Shown: piece by piece, positions 58,239 to 64,000 of the stretch
Numbering within the stretch: position 1 is the first letter of the stretch
Layout of the letters: each line of letters starts with the position of its first letter
DNA from: Paenibacillus_Z sp042653205
GTDB taxonomy: Bacteria; Bacillota; Bacilli; Paenibacillales; Paenibacillaceae
NCBI RefSeq assembly: GCF_042653205.1
Contig: NZ_JBHSHY010000010.1
Location: 1-64,000 of the forward strand
Length of the DNA: 64,000 bases
Reading direction: 5' to 3'
Position numbers and translations under genes: made by a program
Notes under the pieces: generated by a model
Seen by the model: only the letters and a program-made list of their open reading frames with translations
Databases searched by the model: none
Told to the model about the DNA's origin: nothing

Positions 58239-59753
58239 ATGGCATTGAAAAAGAAAACAGCGGCCGTCGGCCTCACGTCCGCCATGGCGGCGATGCTGCT
58301 GTTAAGCGCTTGCGGAAGCGGCGGCAACAACGGCAACGCGGGCTCTGGCAACGCGCCGGCGAACAATACGTCCGGATCCGGCAATGCAGGCGCCGCGCCG
58401 GTTGAACTGAACTGGTACACCATCGGCACGCCGCAGAAGGACGTCGACAAAGTCATGGAAGCGGTTAGCGCGTACACGAAGGACAAGATCGGCGCAACTG
58501 TAAAAATGACGATGATCGACTGGGGCGACTACAACCAGAAGATGCAGGTCCTGACGGCTTCCGGCGCGGACATGGACATCATGTTCACGGCCGCATGGGC
58601 GTTCGACTACGTGCAAAACGCGCGCAAAGGCGCGTTCGCTCCGATCGACGATCTGCTGAAGCAGTACGGCCAAGGCATCGTGGACACGCTGGACCCGGCG
58701 TTCCTGACGGGCTCCAAGGTTGACGGCAAGAACTACGGCGTACCGGCGAACAAGGAATTGCCGACGGCCGAAGTATGGCGCTTCAACAAGAACATCCTCG
58801 ACGAGAACAAGCTGAGCATCACGGACGTGCGTTCCCTGGAAAGCCTCGAGCCGCTGCTCAAGACGGTCAAGCAAAACAACCCGGACGTGACGCCGCTGCA
58901 AGTGGACAAGAACTTCACGCCGTACATCCCGTACGACTACCTGATCGAGAAGTTCCCGCTGGCCGTGAAGCTGGGCGACTCGGGCTACAAGATCGTCAAC
59001 GTCTTCGAAACGCCTGAAATGAAGCAAGCGCTCGAAACGATGCACAAATACTACCAAGCGGGCTACATCCCGACGGAAGCCGCGACGCTGGAATCGTCTT
59101 CGGACGTGCAAGCGACGGGCAAATGGTTCGCCGACAAGGCGACGACGCAGCCGTTCGCGGACAACGTATGGTCGACGAGCTACGGCTACCCGATCGTCTC
59201 GACGCCGATGAGCGACGCGCTGATCTACAACTCGTCCGTCATGGGCTCCATGCAGGCGATCTCCGCGAACTCGAAGCATAAAGAGAAAGCGATGCAATTC
59301 CTGAACCTGCTGAACACCGATCCGGTCCTCCGCAACATGGTCGACTCCGGCATCGAAGGCACGCACTACAAGAAGACCGAAGGCAACTATATGGAGAACC
59401 TGCCGGAGTCCAAGAACTACGACATGCCGACGTTCTCCCTGGGCAACATCATGATTACGTACCTGAACCCGGGCGACCCGGCGGACAAATGGGAACAGTT
59501 CAAGAAATACAACGACGCCGGCAAACCGGCCGCTCTGCTCGGCTTCAACTTCGATCCGACGAAGGTCTCGAGCGAAATCGCGGCCGTGCAGAACGCGAAA
59601 GAGTCGTTCTGGGCGCCGCTGATGACGGGTACGGTCGATCCGGACAAATACCTGCCGCAAGCGATCAAGAAGCTGAACGACGCGGGCCTCGGCAAAGTCA
59701 TGGCCGAAGCGCAGGCGCAGCTCGACGCTTGGAAGGCGACGCAAGCCAAGTAA
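58239..59753 (+). CDS. ABC transporter sugar-binding lipoprotein (second system)
   Basis: 504 residues. Signal peptide with lipobox LLSAC (Cys25) and a Gly/Asn/Ser-rich linker (~26-50). The mature protein matches family 1 solute-binding proteins (VELNWYTIGTPQKDVDKVME, FTAAWAFDYVQNARKGAFAP, SVMGSMQAISANSKHKEKAM). AAAAGGGAGG precedes ATG 58239. Likely to bind manno-oligosaccharides, judged by the GH125 gene in the same locus. Its 3' end is followed by a strong terminator, so downstream permeases get less transcript. Confidence 0.93.
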   Translation: MALKKKTAAVGLTSAMAAMLLLSACGSGGNNGNAGSGNAPANNTSGSGNAGAAPVELNWYTIGTPQKDVDKVMEAVSAYTKDKIGATVKMTMIDWGDYNQKMQVLTASGADMDIMFTAAWAFDYVQNARKGAFAPIDDLLKQYGQGIVDTLDPAFLTGSKVDGKNYGVPANKELPTAEVWRFNKNILDENKLSITDVRSLESLEPLLKTVKQNNPDVTPLQVDKNFTPYIPYDYLIEKFPLAVKLGDSGYKIVNVFETPEMKQALETMHKYYQAGYIPTEAATLESSSDVQATGKWFADKATTQPFADNVWSTSYGYPIVSTPMSDALIYNSSVMGSMQAISANSKHKEKAMQFLNLLNTDPVLRNMVDSGIEGTHYKKTEGNYMENLPESKNYDMPTFSLGNIMITYLNPGDPADKWEQFKKYNDAGKPAALLGFNFDPTKVSSEIAAVQNAKESFWAPLMTGTVDPDKYLPQAIKKLNDAGLGKVMAEAQAQLDAWKATQAK

Positions 59754-59770
59754 GCCGCTTATAGCACCGA

Positions 59771-59801
59771 AGGGCGAATGTTCGGCATTCGCCCTTTTTT
59801 T
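59771..59801 (+). terminator. Intrinsic terminator after the binding-protein gene
   Basis: AGGGCGAATG / CATTCGCCCT 10-bp perfect stem with TTCGG loop followed by seven T residues, between the lipoprotein and permease genes of the same operon. Partial read-through would give excess binding protein. Confidence 0.88.
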
Positions 59802-59971
59802 AGGATTGCGGACGCACGGGAGCGACAGTGCCCGGCGTTCCTGGATTCTAAGGCGGCGACGGCCGGCGCGGACGCTGCCATGCACAGCGGACCCGCCCGA
59901 ATCGCCGGGGACGATACGAACAGCCGCAGGCCTTTCATGGCGCTGCGAACCGACTTCGCTAGAAAGGGTGG

Positions 59972-60916
59972 ATGAACCCCATGAAAGCCTTAGGGCGCTT
60001 CTTCAGAGACATGAACCGCAATAAAGCCCTGCTCCTGATGGTGCTTCCGGCGACCATCTGGTTTCTTTTATTCTCGTATCTGCCGATGCTCGGCGCCATT
60101 ATTTCGTTCAAGGAATACCGGATACACGGAGGGTTCCTGTCGAGCTTCATGCATAGCCGCTGGGTCGGCTTCGACAATTTCAAGTTCCTCTTCAGCACCG
60201 ACGACGCGTACATCATTACCCGCAATACGCTGCTTTACAACATCGTGTTCATCTTCATCGGGCTTGTCCTGGCGGTCGCCATGGCGGTCATTCTCTCCGA
60301 AATCGCAAACAAAAAGCTGGCGAAATGGTACCAGACCGGCATGTTCATGCCGTACTTCCTGTCCTGGGTCATTGTCAGTTATTTCGTATATAGCTTCCTC
60401 AGCTTCGACCGCGGCGTGATCAACAAAATCGCGCTCGGACTCGGCATGGATCCGCAGCAGTGGTACTCCGAGCCGAAATACTGGCCGTTCATCCTCATCC
60501 TCGTGTTCCTGTGGAAGTCGCTCGGCTACAACAGCGTCGTCTACCTGGCGGCCATCCTGGGCATTGACAAGTCCCTGTACGAAGCAGCCATGATCGACGG
60601 CGCGAACAAGTGGCAGCAGATCCGCAATGTCACGCTGCCGATGCTGGCGCCGCTCATGACGATCCTGACGCTGCTCGCGATCGGCCGCATTTTCTACGCG
60701 GACTTCGGCTTGTTCTACCAAGTACCCCGCGACTCGGGAACGCTCTACAGCGTCACGAACGTTATCGATACGTACGTCTACCGCGGCCTGAAAACGACCG
60801 GCGAAATCGGCATGAGCACCGCGGCCGGCCTGTACCAGTCGTTCGTCGGCTTCGTGCTCGTCATCACGTCCAACTACATCGTCCGCCGGTTCAACAAGGA
60901 TAACGCGTTGTTTTAA
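59972..60916 (+). CDS. ABC sugar permease (LplB-like, second system)
   Basis: 314-residue membrane protein with about six helices (ALLLMVLPATIWFLLFSYLP first) and the EAA loop YEAAMIDGANKWQQIRNVTL. Start uncertain: AGAAAGG precedes ATG 59972 closely and ATG 59981 more distantly; I keep 59972. Forms the importer with the permease at 61002. Confidence 0.92.
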   Translation: MNPMKALGRFFRDMNRNKALLLMVLPATIWFLLFSYLPMLGAIISFKEYRIHGGFLSSFMHSRWVGFDNFKFLFSTDDAYIITRNTLLYNIVFIFIGLVLAVAMAVILSEIANKKLAKWYQTGMFMPYFLSWVIVSYFVYSFLSFDRGVINKIALGLGMDPQQWYSEPKYWPFILILVFLWKSLGYNSVVYLAAILGIDKSLYEAAMIDGANKWQQIRNVTLPMLAPLMTILTLLAIGRIFYADFGLFYQVPRDSGTLYSVTNVIDTYVYRGLKTTGEIGMSTAAGLYQSFVGFVLVITSNYIVRRFNKDNALF

Positions 60917-61001
60917 GACGATTGGTTTGCGTTCACTGTCGGAGACAGGGAATGCAGCATTCGTCCGCTTCGTAAGCAATTAGGCAGAAAGGAGCATCAT
61001 C

Positions 61002-61916
61002 ATGGCATCCCTTACGAAATCCAAGGACTTCCACCGGCTTACGCCCGCGTGGAACGTCGTGTTCAATCTCCTCGCCGGCCTGTTCTCGCTGGCTTGCGTG
61101 TTTCCGTTCCTGCTCGTCATGATCGTCTCGTTCACGGACGAGAAGACGCTGGCGCGCGACGGGTATTCGCTGTTTCCTAAGAAATGGAGCGTCGAGGCCT
61201 ACAATTACCTGTTCAAGGCGGGCGACCAATTGCTGCGCTCGTACGGCGTCACGATCCTCATTACGGTCGTCGGCACGGCGATCAGCCTCGCGATGATCTC
61301 GTTCTTCGCGTACGCGATCTCGCGCAAAAGCTTCAAATACCGCAAGTTCTTCTCGTTCATGGCGTTCTTCACGATGCTGTTCAACGGCGGCCTCGTGCCG
61401 TCCTACATCGTGACGACGCAGTTTCTCCACCTGGGGGATACGCTCTGGGCGCTAATTCTGCCCATGGCCGTCAACGCGTTCTACATCATGATCATGCGGA
61501 CGTTCTTCGCAACGATGATCCCGGACGCGATCATCGAGTCGGGCAAGATCGACGGCGCCGGCGAGTTCGGCATTTTCTTCCGGCTGATCATTCCGCTCGC
61601 GCTGCCGGGCCTCGCGACGATCGCGCTGTTCAGCGTGCTCGGCTATTGGAACGACTGGTTCAACGCCCAGCTGTACATCGAGAATCCGGACCTCGTGCCG
61701 CTGCAGTCGATGCTGATGCGGATCGAGAACAGCATGCAGTTCATTCTGGCCAACTCGAACAACACATCGCTCGGCGTGGGCGTGCTGCAGTCGATGCCGC
61801 AGGATACGTCGCGGATGGCGATGGTCGTCCTCGCAACCGGCCCGATCGTCCTCGCGTATCCGTTCTTCCAGCGTTATTTCGTCCAAGGCTTGACGGTCGG
61901 CGCAGTGAAGGAATAA
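61002..61916 (+). CDS. ABC sugar permease (YtcP/LplC-like, second system)
   Basis: 304-residue membrane protein with MalG-type helices, EAA-type loop SGKIDGAGEFGIFFRLIIPL and family end VQGLTVGAVKE. GAAAGGAG lies upstream of ATG 61002. Second half of the importer; GH125 follows ~260 nt downstream in the same direction. Confidence 0.92.
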   Translation: MASLTKSKDFHRLTPAWNVVFNLLAGLFSLACVFPFLLVMIVSFTDEKTLARDGYSLFPKKWSVEAYNYLFKAGDQLLRSYGVTILITVVGTAISLAMISFFAYAISRKSFKYRKFFSFMAFFTMLFNGGLVPSYIVTTQFLHLGDTLWALILPMAVNAFYIMIMRTFFATMIPDAIIESGKIDGAGEFGIFFRLIIPLALPGLATIALFSVLGYWNDWFNAQLYIENPDLVPLQSMLMRIENSMQFILANSNNTSLGVGVLQSMPQDTSRMAMVVLATGPIVLAYPFFQRYFVQGLTVGAVKE

Positions 61917-62178
61917 GGCGTTCCGCGCCGAATGATTAATAGGGATAAATGATTATAAGGATATACAGATTACCGAAGGTCCACAGACCGCGAACCGGAA
62001 CGATTCGCGAAGCCAATGGTTGACGGCATGAAGGACTGGCAGGCGGGAGCCTTGCGCGGGAACGCGCAAGGCTCGCCGTTTGCCGCCGGAGCCGCACATC
62101 CGCGCGATCGCGGGCTGCGCCGCGCCTAGCGCCGGCCGAGCCACGACCCGAGTACTGACAAAAAGGGGAAAACCGACC
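61917..62178. other. Gap between permease and GH125 gene, one hairpin
   Basis: No gene. A 12-bp perfect hairpin GAGCCTTGCGCG / CGCGCAAGGCTC with a GGAA loop (about 62048-62075) has no T run; it may stabilise or process the transcript. Confidence 0.5.
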
Positions 62179-63504
62179 ATGGAACAATTCAGACTGCCCA
62201 AAATCGACATGCCGCATCTTCCGCTGCCTCAGGCGGTGCGGGACGTGCTGGCGGAAGCGGAGACGCGGCTGGCGCACCGGCCGAAGCTGCTGCAGCTGTT
62301 CAAGAACTGCTTCCCGAACACGCTCGAGACGACGACGAAGCTGCAGGACGACGGCACGACCTTCGTCATCACCGGCGACATCCCGGCCATGTGGCTGCGC
62401 GATTCCGTCGAGCAGGTCATCCACTACGTGCCGCTGGCCAAGGACGACGCGGACTTGCGGCGCATCATCGCCGGCTTGATCAAGCTGCATATGCGCTACA
62501 TCGTCATCGACCCGTACGCCAACGCGTTCAACGAAATGGCGAATGACTGGCACTGGAACACCGACGACAAGACGGACATGTCGCCATGGGTCTGGGAGCG
62601 CAAGTTCGAGCTCGACTCCATCTGCTTCTCCATGCGCCTCGCGTTCGCGTATTGGAAGGAAACGGGCCGCGCGGACATCTTCGACGCCGACTTCAAAGTC
62701 GCGATGCGCGCCGCGGTCGACCTGTGGAAGCGGGAGCAGCGCCATTTCGAGCGCTCGCCGTACCGCTTCGAGCGGGATAACGGCATCATGACGGATTCCC
62801 TGCAGAACGAGGGCCTCGGCATGCCGGTCAACTATACGGGCATGGTCTGGTCCGGCTTCCGGCCGAGCGACGACGCGTGCGACTTCCACTACAACATTCC
62901 GGACAACATGTTCGCCGTCGTGACGCTCCGCCAGATGCGCGAGATCGCCGAGTTCGTGTTCCGCGACCTGTCGTTCGAGCGGGAGATGGCTAAGCTCGAG
63001 CGGGAGATCGACCACGGCATCCAGCTGTACGGCATCTACCGCCATCCGGAGTTCGGCCCGATCTACGCGTACGAGACCGACGGCTTCGGCAACTACTGCC
63101 TGGCGGACGACGCCGGCACGCCCGGCTTGGTCTCGATTCCGTACCTCGGCTATACAGACTTGAACGATCCGGTGTACCAAAACACGCGCCGGTTCGCGCT
63201 CAGCTTCGAAAATCCGTTCTACTACGAAGGCACGGCGGCGAAGGGCATCGGCAGCCCGCACACGCCGCCGGGCTACATCTGGCACATGGCGCTGTCGATG
63301 CAGGGCTTGACCGCGTCGACGGACGACGAGAAGCTCGCGATGATCGCGGCGCTCGAAGCGACGGACGCCGATACGGGCTTCATGCACGAAGGGTTCCACG
63401 CAGACGATCCGGCCGTATTCACGCGCAAATGGTTCGCCTGGTCCAACAGCTTGTTCTCCCAGCTTGTCTATAAATCGATGAAAGCAGGGCTGCTCGATGC
63501 CTAA
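62179..63504 (+). CDS. GH125 exo-alpha-1,6-mannosidase
   Basis: 441 residues without signal peptide, so cytoplasmic. GH125 (formerly DUF1237) signatures along the whole length: TFVITGDIPAMWLRDSVEQV, ANEMANDWHWNTDDK-type block (FNEMANDWHWNTDDKTDM), WVWERKFELDSICFSMRLAF, GMPVNYTGMVWSGFRPSDDA, YYEGTAAKGIGSPHTPPGYI and FMHEGFHADDP. These inverting enzymes remove single mannose units from alpha-1,6-linked manno-oligosaccharides. Follows the second ABC importer, so imported fragments are trimmed inside; the secreted GH76 endo-enzyme at 19347 could supply them. AAGGGG precedes ATG 62179. Its 3' end overlaps the next gene by 8 nt. Confidence 0.95.
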   Translation: MEQFRLPKIDMPHLPLPQAVRDVLAEAETRLAHRPKLLQLFKNCFPNTLETTTKLQDDGTTFVITGDIPAMWLRDSVEQVIHYVPLAKDDADLRRIIAGLIKLHMRYIVIDPYANAFNEMANDWHWNTDDKTDMSPWVWERKFELDSICFSMRLAFAYWKETGRADIFDADFKVAMRAAVDLWKREQRHFERSPYRFERDNGIMTDSLQNEGLGMPVNYTGMVWSGFRPSDDACDFHYNIPDNMFAVVTLRQMREIAEFVFRDLSFEREMAKLEREIDHGIQLYGIYRHPEFGPIYAYETDGFGNYCLADDAGTPGLVSIPYLGYTDLNDPVYQNTRRFALSFENPFYYEGTAAKGIGSPHTPPGYIWHMALSMQGLTASTDDEKLAMIAALEATDADTGFMHEGFHADDPAVFTRKWFAWSNSLFSQLVYKSMKAGLLDA

Positions 63505-64000
63505 TTCGACGATTATTTTCCATGATGGCGCCTTCCCAGGCGCCTCTGCCGTAGGCGGGGCCGAGCTTGAGCGGCTGCGCGCGGCCGGCGAGGTCTGCGG
63601 CGCGGACGAGCTCGCGGCCCGTCTCGAAGGCGCGGAAGGCGGCGTGTTCGTCACGCTGCACGCGCCTTATTTTCCCGTCGCGGCCTGGGAAGCGCTGGTC
63701 GGCTTCCTGAAGCGCGGCGGCGGCCTGGTCAGCGCGGGCGGCGCGCCGTTCCGCGTGCCGGTGCGCAAGGAAGCCGGCTCATGGCTCGCCGGTCCGGAGC
63801 AGACGGCGTATCACCGGCAGCTGCGCATCCACGAGATGCTGCCGGTCGCCGCGGCGCCGGTCAAGGAATACGCCGCGTCGGCGGATATTCCGCTGTTCCG
63901 CGGCCGGGAAGCGCTGCTCCCCGTCGCGGACACGTGGAACCTCGTGCCGCATGTGACGAAGGCGAGCGACCTGCCGCATCAGATGGGCTCGGCCGGTCCG
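63497..64000 (+). CDS. Unidentified sugar-metabolism protein, N-terminal part (cut by window end)
   Basis: Open frame from ATG 63497 (overlapping the GH125 stop by 8 nt) to the window end, at least 168 residues: MPNSTIIFHDGAFPGASAVG, then GGVFVTLHAPYFPVAAWEAL, FLKRGGGLVSAGGAPFRVPV, and LAGPEQTAYHRQLRIHEMLP. The start resembles an amidotransferase-like/Rossmann domain that checks or binds a carbohydrate in large glycoside-hydrolase-associated proteins. No signal peptide, so cytoplasmic. Translational coupling to GH125 suggests a role in the same mannan pathway. Not further assignable from this fragment. Confidence 0.7.
   Translation, partial: MPNSTIIFHDGAFPGASAVGGAELERLRAAGEVCGADELAARLEGAEGGVFVTLHAPYFPVAAWEALVGFLKRGGGLVSAGGAPFRVPVRKEAGSWLAGPEQTAYHRQLRIHEMLPVAAAPVKEYAASADIPLFRGREALLPVADTWNLVPHVTKASDLPHQMGSAGP

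Noticed and set aside
62048..62075. 12-bp hairpin before GH125 as terminator
   Set aside because: No T run follows, and GH125 lacks a clear promoter after it, so it is kept only as a note on the gap.
1..64000. CRISPR arrays, insertion sequences, transposases, integrases, rRNA
   Set aside because: None seen on either strand; the only mobile-element trace is the integrase-free repeat pair at ssrA.

Overview
The window looks like chromosome from a high-GC, Gram-positive, spore-former-type bacterium of the family Paenibacillaceae (Cohnella or a GC-rich Paenibacillus are the best guesses). Grounds: the rnr-smpB-ssrA gene order typical of Firmicutes, two YesM/YesN-type two-component systems each beside an LplABC-type sugar ABC importer, S-layer (SLH) anchoring, a YdjO-like zinc-ribbon protein, intrinsic terminators throughout, and strong GGAGG-type ribosome binding sites. 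The genus is inference from gene content; no rRNA is present.

Layout. 1-2.4 kb: tail of RNase R, SmpB, tmRNA, then a small AT-richer islet bounded by a 14-bp repeat of the tmRNA 3' end that holds a leader-peptide attenuator and a decayed MFS efflux gene. 2.5-9.2 kb: YesM kinase, YesN regulator, solute-binding lipoprotein and two permeases. 9.4-17.4 kb: two adjacent secreted subtilase-fold proteins; the first has lost every catalytic residue, the second is intact and SLH-anchored. 17.4-22.7 kb: NAD(P)HX repair enzyme and a large secreted GH76 alpha-1,6-mannanase under a promoter with a CcpA-like site. 22.9-26.2 kb: YdjO-like protein, fatty-acid desaturase, TetR regulator, small ORFs. 26.4-32.0 kb: a giant P-type ATPase made of a degenerate ATPase half fused to a complete P2-type ATPase, with small helper-like membrane proteins on both sides. 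32.3 kb: tRNA-Lys. 32.7-37.7 kb: OmpR-type two-component system with a beta-propeller protein, divergent from a VanY-like carboxypeptidase translationally coupled to an ECF sigma factor. 38.0-43.5 kb: a molybdenum hydroxylase operon (molybdopterin, FAD and FeS subunits, XdhC-like and MocA-like maturation proteins). 43.8-45.6 kb: glycosyltransferase plus PlsY-like acyltransferase. 46.1-50.6 kb: NagB-like deaminase, zinc alcohol dehydrogenase, a deletion chimera of a PHP-domain gene and a class III aminotransferase gene, and a DeoR regulator. 50.6-52.5 kb: hflX behind a putative antibiotic-responsive attenuator with a 12-codon leader ORF. 52.8-54.3 kb: NAGPA-type phosphodiester glycosidase and a coiled-coil membrane protein. 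54.6-64.0 kb: a second YesM/YesN/ABC system ending in a GH125 alpha-mannosidase and a truncated following gene.

How the parts work together. The GH76 endo-mannanase and the ABC/GH125 operon together suggest use of alpha-1,6-linked mannan (for example fungal wall mannan): extracellular cutting, import of oligosaccharides, and intracellular trimming. The two leader-peptide attenuators (islet and hflX) suggest ribosome-stalling control of antibiotic-response genes. The most unusual items are the dead/active subtilase pair, the ssrA islet, the tandem pseudo/active ATPase module, and two families of short intergenic repeats.
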